Assembly: GCA_030704615.1 (NCBI GenBank)
Contig: CM060733.1
Coordinates: forward strand, 35,342,001 to 35,402,000
Source of the DNA: Takakia lepidozioides
Taxonomy: Eukaryota; Streptophyta; Takakiopsida; Takakiales; Takakiaceae
DNA length: 60,000 nt
Direction: 5' to 3'
A program made the position numbers and the translations under genes. The notes beneath the pieces are model-generated. The model saw only the letters and a list, made by a program, of their open reading frames with translations, was not told the DNA's origin and did no database searches. Shown piece after piece: positions 41,201-52,128 of this stretch; the first letter of the stretch is position 1; the number at the start of each line of letters is the position of its first letter.

Positions 41201-43184
41201 AAATATCCGTACCAGGGACCAACAGTCCCTAGCGGGGTCCGTCGTAATATCCAGCGGTTAAAACCGATACCCCGCAACCAATGCTACGTGGCGCGGCGTG
41301 ACCGGTCCGCCGCCGCCGCGGGTCCAGTGGGTAATAGCAGGCTCCGTCGTCTCTGCCGCTCATGTCGTACTTGCACGGGCCCAGCTATGGCGCCTGGTGC
41401 TGCCACGCAGTGTACCAGCAACCCGTACTTTGCTCCAGGGTCAACTCCCCCCATGGGGGAAGGCCGCGTCACCCGTGTTAGATGCGCCTTTCCATGGCGA
41501 TTCTAGGCAACCTCCTTGGTTGATCTTCAGCCTAAAGGCGTCTAAGGCGCCGGCACTTTAGTGCTGGGCTCTGCTTTTTTTTGCAGCTCTCTACAAACTA
41601 GCTTAACCACTTATAAAGCTAGTTAGCACTGCCTCCCATGGTCCTCTATGGCCAGGGGGCTTAGGAACATAGATATGAACTTAATAATATGAAATTTTTT
41701 GCGATAGCTTCGCCGTTTTATGCAATATGGCCGTTGTCACTAAGATAGAAAGGAAAATTTGACAAGAGCTTCGCCACTTCATGCAAGCTCGCCCTCTCCT
41801 TAAATATAATAATGGACATCTACCCTCACTTCCATGACGTAATTGGGTTAGATTCCTAAGGCCCTGTCTCTTGGGGCTCCACACTTGTGCTTTTTACACA
41901 CGTACATAGAGATGCACACACATCCTCTTGGAAGAGCGTTAGTTTTTATAATTTTCTAGAGCAAGCAATGCTATAAGGTCTTTTCTTGGAACAAGCTTGA
42001 ACAACCAAGAGGCTTCAGTCCTTTCAACTAAGATCTTTTATGCTTAAGAGACTGTAGATTGGTCTTAATCAATAGGATTAAGCAGTTTGCAAGGATATGG
42101 CTTCATCCGACGTTCATGGTTTAGCTATCCTTAAAACGATTACTTCGTAATCGTTTCTGAAAGCATACCGAGGGACAACCTCTGTTGCATGTCTTAGGAA
42201 ATGGGCAGTAGTGTTAATAGCCTGTTTTGTGTAAGTCATAAACCAGCGGTTAACAGATACCAAGTGTCGCGCACCTCACTTCGGTAAGCTCCCCTTCAAG
42301 TCATAGTTACTCGCTTTGATGCGCGCGCCTAACTCCCAAACTGGCCGTCAGGCCAACTCGAAGTTTCGGCTGCTCACCGGGATATAACGGTCCCCCTTTA
42401 CTCCTCCACGAGACTCTCTCTCAAATTGGGCCAAGTGAAAATTCCCTTTGGTCGATGGCAGTCCGGAACAGCTCCCCACACCTTGGTTGCTTTCCGGCTC
42501 GCACGCTTACTCACTAGTTTTTTGTGACCAACGGGCTTGCACCGTTCTCGGGGTTACTACTCCCTATATATACTTCTGTGACTGTCCGCGGGGGTTTCAC
42601 AAACAACCATGCCATTTTATGGCGAACCACCACGAAAACCCTCGACTCCCGGTGATGAGTCGCGGTGAGTCTTGGCCCACCCACCACGGTCTCATTGGAC
42701 CGTGACGAGTCCCAAGACTCCCCACGACTCCCACCACAAGGTCTCCGCCCCCATGGTGAGTCCTATGCCACCCCCACTAAGTCCCACTAAGCTACCACCA
42801 CCCCTTGTGGAACCACCCCCACCGCAACCCGGTGTGCAGGGCTCCACCTAATGAGCGCCTCCGCCTCCTTGAGTGCCTTGGGCACTCAAGGCTGCTTCAG
42901 CCCCCGCATATATTGTTGCCACTGCCCCCACCACAGGGGCAGCCCCTCTCGTGTCCCGACCCCGTGCCCTCAAGGCAAAAGGCCGCGACACATTGTCACT
43001 ATGAGTATTTGTATTGCTGTTGTGTATGTGTTGGAAAATAAAAGATGTTGCCCATGTGTATACCAGCCAAAATGTCGGCCAAATGCACTGTCACTTGCTC
43101 ATGTTTGTGTTCGGTGATTTGCTTATGAAATGAAGAACAATTGTGCCATGCTTCCAACTCTGCATTCAATTTTATTTTAATGGA
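41201..43184. other. 2 kb GC-richer region without recognisable genes
   Basis: Includes a GC-rich patch (about 41280-41470) and a stretch at 42640-42740 with eight or so GAGTC/GACTC pentamers. Translations are low-complexity. Could be an unrecognised element remnant. Confidence 0.35.
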
Positions 43185-44336
43185 GCGACCGACATCACTG
43201 ACGTCGCATTTGTTTTTTTATTCTTTGTAAATACAGTGAATGCGATGTAATAGCAATCGTCTTTTGTTTCTTCGTAAAATTACTGGTGGTCGCTTTAATT
43301 TCTATTTTTTTTTTAAAAATCCAGCAACCGCCAATACTGGCGGTCGGTTGTTTTTTTAATTTTTTAAAATGGATCGACCGCCATATTTTGCGGTCGTTTT
43401 TTTGGGATTTTTAAATGGAGCGACCGCCAAGGTGGCGGTCGCTTCTACGAGGTGTGCCCTGCGCATGGAACGAGGAGTGAGGCGGGGGGAGGGGGGCATA
43501 TAAGCTCGGACTCATTCTCCCCCCACTTCCATTACAGGTTGTTGCTTGAAGTTTTTTTTTGTTTTTGCTGTAATTATTCCTTTTTAAAATGCAGCAACCG
43601 CCATTACTGGCGGTCGCTTTTATTTTTTTATTTTTGGAAATGGAGCGATCGCCATTACTGGCGATCGTTTTATTTATTTTTAAATGGAGCAACCGCGAAG
43701 GTGCCGGTCGCTTCTACGAGGTCTGTCCTGCGCGTGGAGCGAGGAATAAGAGGGGGGGGGGGGAGGGGGGGGGGGGGGGGGGGGGAGATATATTTTTGGT
43801 ACATGCAGCGACCGCCATTACTAGCGGTCGCTTTTATTTTAATTATTTTGGAAAGGAAGCGACCGCTGTTACGGGCGGTCGCTTTTTTGTTTTTTGGAGG
43901 AAATCGAGCGACCGCCATTAGGGGTGGTCGCCGCTATTGTTGTTTTTTGTAATTGCAGCGACCGCCATTAGTGGTGGACGCTTTTATTTGGTTGGAAATG
44001 GAGCGACCGCCATTAGTGGCGGTCGCTTTTATTTTAATTGTTTTGAAAATGAAGTGACTGCCATTAGTGGCGGTCACTTTTATTTAATTTTTTTGAAAAT
44101 GAAGCAATCGCCATCACTGGCGGTCGCTTTTATGTTTTTAGAGGAAAATCGAGCGACCGCCATTACGGGCGGTTGGAGCGACCGCCGTGACTGGCGGTCG
44201 CTATAATTATTTTAGTTTTATAAATGACGATTTTATTTTCATTTCTTTCGAAATGAAGCGACTGCCATTACTGACGGTCGCTTCAATTCTTATTGTCTCT
44301 GTAAATGTAGCGACCGCCAATGCTGGCGGTCGCTTA
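43185..44336. repeat. Hairpin repeats, array 2 (about 18 copies)
   Basis: About 18 copies of GCGACCGCCA-TTAC-TGGCGGTCGC or variants, every 50-70 bases, often followed by TTTTATTTT-A/T and preceded by AAATGGA or AAATGAA. Stems vary in matched ways: GCGATCGCC pairs with GGCGATCG (about 43645), and GTGACTGCC with GGCGGTCAC (about 44053). Two copies are joined to CTACGAGGT(G/C)TG(C/T)CCTGCGC and a G-run (about 43445-43500 and 43712-43790), so part of the array is a tandem duplication. Long ORFs through it are artefacts of the repeats. Confidence 0.9.
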
Positions 44337-44387
44337 TTTATTTTATTTTCGGAAAATGGAGCAGAATACCGGAGCGTTGTGAGCTAG

Positions 44388-44749
44388 CGAGAAAAAAACC
44401 AAGTCCAAAAATCCAGAAAAGACGTTAAGACAACATAACGACGAATGTTTGGCAGTGAAGTTTCAGCATCCGGGTGTTATCTCATATTTTGCTATGAATG
44501 CACGTGAGATAGAGAATTACACTCGCTGGTGGAATGGGGGGACAATATGCGACATGATGAACCTTGACAGAAAATGGGGCAACGATTCGGACAATAGGGT
44601 GATTTTGGAACAAAGAGGAACGGAAGCAGAGTTCCAGGAATGCGATCGCTTGCTTCGTTTCCGGAAAGTGCGTAATAAACTTGCATGGGCACTAGTGTGC
44701 ATCATGGATGTTGTCCACAAGAACGGTGTCCTGCACAACAACTTGTCCC
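44388..44749 (+). pseudogene. Protein-kinase-like gene, 5' part, interrupted by the retrotransposon
   Basis: After a CTAG at 44387 the frame reads SEKKTKSKNPEKTLRQHND, then CLAVKFQHPGVISYFAM (VK of the N-lobe), then ENYTRWWNGGTICDMM (hinge-like), and ends in LVCIMDVVHKNGVLHNNLS, the catalytic-loop helix. The HRD motif is HNN here, so the catalytic Asp is missing. The frame is cut inside the loop by the LTR element; the continuation lies at 58206. No start or stop is defined for the gene as a whole. It begins about 50 bases right of hairpin array 2. Family: protein-kinase fold, probably pseudokinase. Confidence 0.65.
44745..44749. repeat. Left 5-bp target duplication (GTCCC)
   Basis: GTCCC directly before the LTR end TGTCGCGCGG; repeated directly after the other LTR at 58206-58210. 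Five bases is the usual length for Ty3/gypsy integration. Confidence 0.9.
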
Positions 44750-45812
44750 TGTCGCGCGGCTTTTTCTCACCCATCCCTTCGCTATCCGAGGCGGAAACTC
44801 CAAGATAGAAGAGTTGGAAATCTCTAAGTACTCAGCCCGCGCAGAACAATCAGTCATGACCTACAGCTAGTGTATCATGGGGGTGTTTCCTATTTGTTTC
44901 CCTTTCCGCATTCATCTTAGCTACCTTACCATTGATAATTAAGTATCAGTTTGCTTCATCAATCTATCAGGTTCCTTCAATCTTTCATTCAATCCACAGC
45001 TTCACTCAGATCTCTCTACACAGTGTGATTGTATCGCATAAGTATCAGATTATGATTTATCAGGTATCAGGCCGAAGCCATTATGTCTCTAATCTGCTCT
45101 ACAATATCACTACCGCTTTGCATATAACAAGCATCTACTAATCCTCTTTCCTCCTTCACCGTGCTCTCCATCTTTTGCTTCCGATCTCCGCTCCAGCCTG
45201 ACTAAGAAGTCCTCCTCGAATAATGATCCCCCCAATTCCCCGTTTTTTCCCTTTATCTTCCTATCCGCAGTTCTAACCGTTTCCCTCACTAACCGTCGTC
45301 TGTGAACTAACATGTTCCCTTCGCAGGTGTTGTTTCCCCACAGTCGTTCCCTGTCCTACTCTTCGTTCCCTATGATCGTGACAGCTGTGTCAAGCTGTGA
45401 CTGGCTGTGTGAAACTGTGACGGGCTGTGACGGGCTGTGTCGGGCTGTGTCGGCTGTGTCGGCTGTGTCTGCTGTGACGGGCTGTGACGGGCTGTGTCGG
45501 GCTGTGTCGGCTGTGTTGGCTGTGTTGGCTGTGTCGGCTGTGTCGGCTGTGACTGGCTGTGTTGGCTGTGTAGGCTGTGACTGGCTGTGTGGCTGTGTCG
45601 GCTGTGACTGGCTGTGTGGGCTGTGACTGGCTGTGAGGCTGTGTCGGCTGTGTCGGCTGTGTCGACTGTAACGGGCTGTGTTGGCTGTGTAACCCCCTTC
45701 TACAGTGCGCTGCTGTCACCCCTAAGGCTCCTGTTGGTCTCAGTGTGTGCAAAAATTAAGGGTACCCTACAGATCCCGTATAAGTGTCTAAGTCCCCTAC
45801 AGTCCTCTAACA
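44750..45812 (-). repeat. 3' LTR (1,063 bp)
   Basis: On the minus strand it starts TGTTAGAGGACTGTAGGGG and ends GCCGCGCGACA. It matches 57127-58205 apart from small indels. It contains the GGCTGTG(TCG) tract (45380-45690). Confidence 0.92.
45380..45690. repeat. GGCTGTGtcg tandem tract in the 3' LTR
   Basis: About 30 units of GGCTGTG plus 1-3 bases, mostly in 5- or 10-base steps (GGCTGTGTCG, GGCTGTGACG, GGCTGTGTTG). The other LTR carries the same tract with slightly different unit numbers. Confidence 0.88.
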
Positions 45813-45828
45813 TTACCCCTTCCCCCTC
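45813..45828 (-). promoter_or_regulatory. Polypurine tract
   Basis: GAGGGGGAAGGGGTAA on the minus strand, abutting the 3' LTR start TGTTAGAGG. Same position and near-identical sequence in the fragment at 28798-28815. Confidence 0.85.
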
Positions 45829-45849
45829 AAAAAGCCGTGTCCTCACGGT

Positions 45850-48800
45850 TTACTGTTTCCGAGTAGCAAACCTTTGTGAGTGAGCACCTTGTTGACGTTG
45901 AGAGTTTCGTGGTGGACTGTGTGTACGAGCCCGAGGTCTGTCTCTGGTTGACGGAGATGGTTGATCACTACCTTGATAATTGAGGCCCTCTGGAGGCTGA
46001 TATCGAGGTAACCTTTCCGGCATAGGAGACCCCCGTCGCTTCTTTTCTGCCATCTGAATTGCATAGTCTTCTCCCATGTCAAAAGAATTCTGTGAAGAAA
46101 CAGTTGTATCAGAATCCTCATCACCTCTCAGATGTTTTAATTTTCGAACCTTTTGTGGAATCATCTGGGGCATACAATGCTGTCCTACCATGTCTGGAAG
46201 TTTGCATTTTACAACTTGGTGTAACCGCTGAACAGCAAAATTGGTGTAGACACTGAGCTCCTTGTCTGTCCAGGTGAGTGGGGTACCAATTACTGGTGCA
46301 GCGTGCAAGTACTTCCATGCCACATGTCCCTTATAGAAAATGTCATCAAGTCCGAATTTCTGTGTTGACAAATGGTTGCAGGCTGCTTGAAACCATGAAC
46401 GAATTTGAGAATCCTTCTGCATCATAACTTTTGGGTCATATAGGTACATATGAGGTGGCACCGAAGGTAATACCCAATGATCTCCACTGGAGTAACTTTG
46501 AAAGCGTGTTTGCATCTTTTGTTGCTCAATGTGGTAACGTACCAGAAAACAAGCAGCGTAGTATAGCCCGCACCCCATGACAATACTTGCTATCTCCTTG
46601 GTCTTGGTATAAATGAGTCCATGTACAACCTGGAAAGCAACCAATTCCCTCAACATGGTACCTGCCTCGTGCCAGTATTGTGCAAAGTGATGATCTTCAA
46701 TATGTCGATTGTTTGGAAGAACTTTAGTCCTAGTTGCCACTGGCAGCCAAATACGCATGATTTGGTAGTAATGTGCGAATGACTGCGGAGGACTAAATTC
46801 TTTCCAAGCCAAATCCAACATGATGGGAATTTGGTTGAAGGGCATAAGCATAGCCCTGCTGTACTCCCTTGCAGCTGGAGTTTTAGGTGGGTTAAAAGCG
46901 GCATTGCCCCATACCTCCGGCTGTGGTGGCTGTGGTGTGGTTGTAGTAACCACAGGTTCAGCTACTGGTACACTGACCTGTTGTGGTGGTGGTGGTACTG
47001 GCTCCTGTATCATTGGCATCTCCTGCACCTCCTGCGAAGACTGAAAAGCCAAAGTTTTGGCTTGTAAATAAGAAGCCATTAGCTGGTCCTGAGGGATATA
47101 GACTCTTTGGTCGATGTTTGAAGTGAGGTCTTCCACTTGAGTCTGGAGTCCGTCTACATCCTCTTGTAACTCTGCTATCCTACTATAGACATTGTCTATA
47201 GTAGTTGTGGCAATGTTCTGCACCTGCAGCCTGAGCTCATTCATCTCGCTTTGGGTGAGCTTCCGTGGGGCTTTGCCCTCTACTGGCCCTTGTGCTAACC
47301 AGACCTGCATAAGGCTGTTATCCACCAAGCTGCTTGTGGTTCCCCTGAGAGTTTGCTCCTCTCTTAGCTTGTACAATTCCAACTGCTGTTGTAAAGCCTC
47401 CATGCGCTTCGCCTGTGGCTCAACCAATTTCGCATAAGCAGCAAGTAGATTATTGGCTTCCTTCCAAGCCTTGTTACTGACCGCGATTTCATTTCTATTG
47501 GCCACGATGGTTTGTTGCAACTCCACGATGTGTTTCTCTTGATCAGTTTCCTCTGCTTGTATTGCTTGAAAGTATCTTCATGGCGACAGATTGTATTCTT
47601 CATATCGACAATGAGCTTCATTTGCTCAACATTCTCTTCTTCTGCCTTCGTACATTTTTCCGCTTGACTGTTTATTTCTTTTGTTGATTGGTCAAGCATA
47701 GTTGTAAATGTAGCACATTGTATCGCCATCCTGTTATGCACTGTCTGCAACTCCGTATGTAGTGCATTCAGTTCTTGCAACTTGCTTTCATGCTGCACCT
47801 GCATTTGGTATAGCTGTTGCTTATGTGCTTCGTGCAACTGGTCTTGCGCGAGGCCTGCCTCAATCAATTGTTGCTTGGCCAATTGCAAAGCCATTTCTGT
47901 ATTGCCCAAGTCCTGCTTCATCTTGAGAGTGACCTCTTCATCGACCTTGTTTGCACACTCAGTGGCAAGTCGAGCCTCAAACTCCTTCCTGAGTTCCTCT
48001 TTCAAGGCTGTCAATTGGGTAATTGGAACATGGGATTTGACATAAGTCCCCAACAAATTAAGTGTCCTGCCTATGGAACTCATCAGCATTGCCTGTTGAG
48101 GGTCATCATGGTGAGGTTGCTGCTGTTCCTCCTGATCTTCAACAGTATGATGTCTCACTAACCATTCAGGCCATTGTCCCACCGGATTTTCTTCCTGAAC
48201 TACTTCATCTATCACCGGTGCTACAGTGTCATGACCTTCCGCCTGTGGTACCTCCGACACAGGTGTGTGCATTATATGCACCTCAGGATTTCCCTTGGGC
48301 AACTGTTGCACCTCTGGGATTTCTGTCTCCTTGACCAGACCAGAATATTCATAGAGAAGGTCCCCTTTCTCTATTTCTGCCACTATCTGTTCTGTAGTTG
48401 GAATATCTATCCCTTCACTTTCCAAATCAATTATTTCGGGTTGAGCTGCATGGATAACTTGTGACCTTGTGACAAGTCGTTCAAGTGGCTGTGATGGTTG
48501 TGATGCAGAAGTAACTTCCTCCTCCCTCTCTGAAGGTCCTGCTTCCAGTAATAGCATTTGTCTGTGCTGCTGTGCCCCTTCCTGGCCATGAGCTTGGGAA
48601 ACATTATCATGCGGAATCCGTGAAGCCAGTGGATCCGCCACTACAGTCTTTCCCCTTCTCTGCCTCTTAGTCTCGGGTTGTGCTGCTAGTCCACCCTCAC
48701 TGTGTGAAGAGCCTTGCTCTTCCATTGCAGTTGTTTCTGGCTCAAACACTCCCATTTCCTTCCTTTCTTGTGCATTAAGTATGCCAGAATTAAGGATTAT

Positions 48801-50063
48801 TTGAGCAATGATTGGGCCAGACACTATGATAGGAGACTTTGCGGTAGTACCTTGTAATCTTTTCATCTCCTCTACTAGTGCGTTGTACATTATGTCCGCC
48901 CATTGTACCTCTTGTCCCTTCAGGCCTTTGAGTATTTCCTCTGTGAAGGATCTGCTCAAATATTGTTGGTTCTGTTTCAGGGCAATCAGAACGTTCAATA
49001 CCTGGCCTATCTCTTTTAACCCTGGGTACACAGCTTTGGTACAAGCATAACCCTGAGTTTTAAAGAAACTCCCTTCTTGGAATAAGTCCCCTATTTGCAG
49101 TCTTGCCCTGTGTTCCTCCACATGCACCTGACCTGCTGGCAATCGAAACAATTGCTGGAGGTATAGGGGAGTAATCATTAATTCAACTCCCTTCACCGTT
49201 GTTGTTCCTGTCCTTGGCTCAAAGTTCTGCAAAAATTGTAACATGTACTGTCTATGGTGTAGTGTCCAATCTAGGCTTTGCAATCCTTCCAATCTCAGCT
49301 CCTCCAGTATCTTTATCGCCTGTGGGGTAGCCATCGTTTGTTTCTGCAGAATTGTGGTGCTCTTCACCCTGATTTCCTCCATTCCTCTCACTCTCTTCAT
49401 TTTAGACTCACAGAACTGCTTTGGCTGTAACAACTGCAGGAATGCCTGTAGTGCACAAAGCATAAACGTATGGTTGCCGCAGAAAGCTATGGGTAATTTC
49501 TTGTAAGCCTGCGGGGCTTGCAAGCATTGCTCAAGAGAAAAGCTCTGCTCTGTCCTTTCGTGTCTATGCCACTGCGTAAGTAATATTGCGAGCGTATAGT
49601 CTGTTAGTTCCTCCATAGTTTCCAAGTTATAGCATTTATGGCCTGTCCTGTCGAGACGCCCGTTACTCAGAACGACGCCGCCTCTTGCGCTCAATTTCCC
49701 TCCATTTTCTTGATCCTTTCTCTGGTTTTCTATTGGCTGTATCCGCTGTGACTGGATTTTAAATTTTATCTTCTTTAGTGGACTTTCCCTCTTGGATAGT
49801 CCACTAGGATCACACATGTGACAAGAATTCGGCTTTTCTGTACTTGCCGTTCGTTCCGTTTCCCTTTTTCCGTACTCATTAATGGGCCTGGCTTTCATCC
49901 CTTTTGACGGCCGTTCTTGTCTTCTTTCTTTTTGACACCTGTCCTTGCACTTCATTGTCTGCTGTGTGTCGCGCCCTGACCTCCACGTGTCTATTTTTAA
50001 AGTAATTTCCGTTTCCTCTTCCGTCATCCATTTTCCTGAAGTTATTATGTGTCCACTTGTCAC
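45850..50063 (-). CDS. Long extra ORF after integrase (ORF3), one frameshift
   Basis: Two overlapping frames, 50063-47364 and 47526-45850, form one ORF of about 1,400 codons: near 47550 the coiled coil FKQYKQ in the first frame continues in the second as AEETDQEKHIVELQQT. Order: basic N-terminus; a globular part (LTDYTLAILLTQWHRHE, LPIAFCGNHTFMLCALQAFL, LMITPLYLQQLFRLPAGQVH, GYACTKAVYPGLKEIGQVL); an acidic Pro/Gln-rich linker; about 250 residues of coiled coil (LKEELRKEFEARLATEC to MELQQTIVANRNE, and LQVQNIATTTIDN); then a Trp/Tyr-rich C-terminal domain (IPIMLDLAWKEFSPPQS, MRIWLPVATRTKVL, VMGCGLYYAACFL) and a Ser/Arg tail. There is no signal peptide or membrane segment, so it is not a standard envelope. 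Its C-terminal half is also kept open at 27331-28776. Family not recognised. Confidence 0.7.
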
Positions 50064-50096
50064 TGATTCTATGGATGGTGTAACTTTAGTAGGCTG

Positions 50097-50396
50097 TGTT
50101 GAGCTGTGACAGGCTGTGTCATACTGTGTTACGCTGTGATAGGCTGTGATGCACTGTGGTAAGCTGTGATAGGCTGTGACACGCTGTGGTAGGTTGTTAT
50201 AGGCTGTGTTGCCCGTGCTGGGCTGTGATAGGCTGTGTTGCGCCTTGCTGGGCTGTGATAGGCTGTGTCACGTCGTGATGGGCTGTGGTTGGCTGTGTCA
50301 CGTCGTGATGGGCTGTGATAGGCTGTGTCACGTCGTGATGGGCTGTGGTTGGCTGTGTCACGTCGTGATGGGCTGTGATAGGCTGTGTCACGTTTG
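50097..50396. repeat. GGCTGTG-type repeats at the end of integrase, with 60-bp higher-order units
   Basis: Within the 3' end of the integrase ORF and the gap to ORF3. From 50255 a unit of about 60 bases (GATGGGCTGTGGTTGGCTGT, then GTCACGTC, then GATGGGCTGTGATAGGCTGT) repeats 2.5 times. On the minus strand it encodes TQPITAHHDV and TQPTTAHHDV in alternation. It is related to the LTR tract. Confidence 0.85.
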
Positions 50397-52128
50397 TTTT
50401 GCCCCCCTGGTCATATATGCTGGGCCTAGCGACAAGTGTTCCATACTCCGTTCGTAACACTGGTGCAGCCCGTGACTGCTCTTGCGGTTCAACATGCAAA
50501 TCATGCTGCAGGGGTTTGTCATGGATACCACTGTACCCCTTCAACTTATTTGCATTGACTCTTCCCAGCATTTCTTTGTTAATGGTTTGTAACATGGCGG
50601 TGTTGTTATCATACATCTTTTGTATGACATAAGGTCCTTTCCACGGTGATTTAAGCTTAGAAGCTTGAATCTTTCCTTTCTTCTGCAACCATAGAACCAA
50701 ATCCCCCGTCTTAAAAGTCTTTAACTTGCCTTCATCAAACTGTTCCTTTCGCTTCATCTGAATTCTGGTCATATTATCAGCTGCATCAGCACGTACTTCT
50801 TCCACATGGTATAATTCATGTTTCCTGACCTTGATGGAGTCTTGCAATTCCATTCTTTTTCCCCACTCCGTTCTCATGGTAGGTAACAGGAATTCCACTG
50901 GAAGTAAGGCTTCCATACCATAAACTAATTGGAATGGTGTATACTTAGTGGTGACTTTATATGAAGTCCTGTATGACCATAAAGCTGTCAGCAGCTTTGT
51001 ATCCCAATCCGTTCTGTTTGCATTGACTATCTTAGCCAAGATAGTACATAGTATTTTGTTGGTAGCCTCTGCCTGCCCATTACCCTGTGGGTAATATGTT
51101 GTACTCTTTCTATGCACAATCATAAACTCTTTAGTCAACAACTCAATGGTCTCATTCATGAAGTGACTTCCTTGATCACTGATAAATTCTAAGGGACAGC
51201 CAAATCGTGTAAGTATGTTCTCGTACAGGAACCTTGCTGTGGACTTGGCTGTGTTGTCCCTCAAAGCTTTAGCTTCCACCCACTTTGTAGTATAATCAGT
51301 GGCTGTAATTATGTACCTGTTTCGTGTATTCTTGGATGGTGGATTAATTGGTCCAACAAAGTCTAGTCCCCATTTCTGAAATGGTTCCGTAGGCATTGTA
51401 GGATGCAAGGCCATCCTTCCAGATCTCTGCAAAGGTCCTAGCCTCTGACATTCATCACACTTCTGACAATACTCGTGTACATCTTTGAACAAAGTAGGCC
51501 ACCAGTATCCTGCGAGTAGTATCTTTCTACTGGTAGTCTCTTCTCCAAAATGACCTCCAGCCACTCCTTTATGAACTTCCTCCAAGACTTTATTTACTTC
51601 ATGGTGGTACAAGCATCGTTTTAGTACTCCATCAGGTCCTAACTTATACATTCTGCTTCCTACCATAGTATAAGGTAAAGCTTTGATAGCAATTCTCTTC
51701 CTCTGCTCCTTACCATAACTAGGTGGGCACTGACCATGAGCAAGGTAGTATCTGATTGGCCACTGCCAATCTAACCATTCATCTGCACTTCCTTGCACCT
51801 CCATTACAAATAAACTCGCATCAGGTAACTGATCGTCCACTCCTGTGGCGGCCTCTCCTGTTGTTAGTCGTGACAAATGATCTGCCACAAGATGCAAACG
51901 GCCAGGCTTGTAAATAACCTCGAACTCAAACTCATGCAAGATTATTAACCACCTCGCTATCCTTCCACTTATCAAAGGTTTGTTCACCAGATATATCAGA
52001 GCCTGGTGATCCACATAAAACATAAACTTTCTTCCCAATAGGTAATGCCTGAATTTCTTGACTGCATAAATCATTGCCAATGCTTCTCTTTCCGTTGTGC
52101 TATAGTTCCTCTCAGCACTGTTCATCAA
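50197..52128 (-). CDS. RNase H end and integrase
   Basis: Begins NSAERNYSTTEREALAMIY and continues with FYVDHQALIYLVNKP (RNase H Glu and Asp), then the integrase: an HHCC zinc module (GGHFGEETTSRK, YCQKCDECQ) and the core with WGLDFVGP (first Asp), FISDQGSHF (second Asp) and NGQAEATNK (Glu). The C-terminal part has FKTGDLVLWL (the GPF/Y-like module) and KSPWKGPYVIQKM. No chromodomain follows; the ORF ends in the TQPITAHHD repeats. It would remove RNA from the hybrid and insert the cDNA into host DNA in the nucleus. It is separated from the RT ORF by a one-base frameshift at the YYASR/MNSAER junction (52125-52130), a break in pol. Confidence 0.9.
   Translation of the reverse strand: MMNSAERNYSTTEREALAMIYAVKKFRHYLLGRKFMFYVDHQALIYLVNKPLISGRIARWLIILHEFEFEVIYKPGRLHLVADHLSRLTTGEAATGVDDQLPDASLFVMEVQGSADEWLDWQWPIRYYLAHGQCPPSYGKEQRKRIAIKALPYTMVGSRMYKLGPDGVLKRCLYHHEVNKVLEEVHKGVAGGHFGEETTSRKILLAGYWWPTLFKDVHEYCQKCDECQRLGPLQRSGRMALHPTMPTEPFQKWGLDFVGPINPPSKNTRNRYIITATDYTTKWVEAKALRDNTAKSTARFLYENILTRFGCPLEFISDQGSHFMNETIELLTKEFMIVHRKSTTYYPQGNGQAEATNKILCTILAKIVNANRTDWDTKLLTALWSYRTSYKVTTKYTPFQLVYGMEALLPVEFLLPTMRTEWGKRMELQDSIKVRKHELYHVEEVRADAADNMTRIQMKRKEQFDEGKLKTFKTGDLVLWLQKKGKIQASKLKSPWKGPYVIQKMYDNNTAMLQTINKEMLGRVNANKLKGYSGIHDKPLQHDLHVEPQEQSRAAPVLRTEYGTLVARPSIYDQGGKTNVTQPITAHHDVTQPTTAHHDVTQPITAHHDVTQPTTAHHDVTQPITAQQGATQPITAQHGQHSL

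Noticed and set aside
43452-44206. ORFs through the hairpin array
   Set aside because: Both strands are open because of palindromic repeats and low-complexity spacers; not genes.
45312-45752. ORFs through the GGCTGTG tracts of the LTRs
   Set aside because: Tandem repeat translation (VSAVSAV, HSQHSRHS); the same happens in both LTRs.
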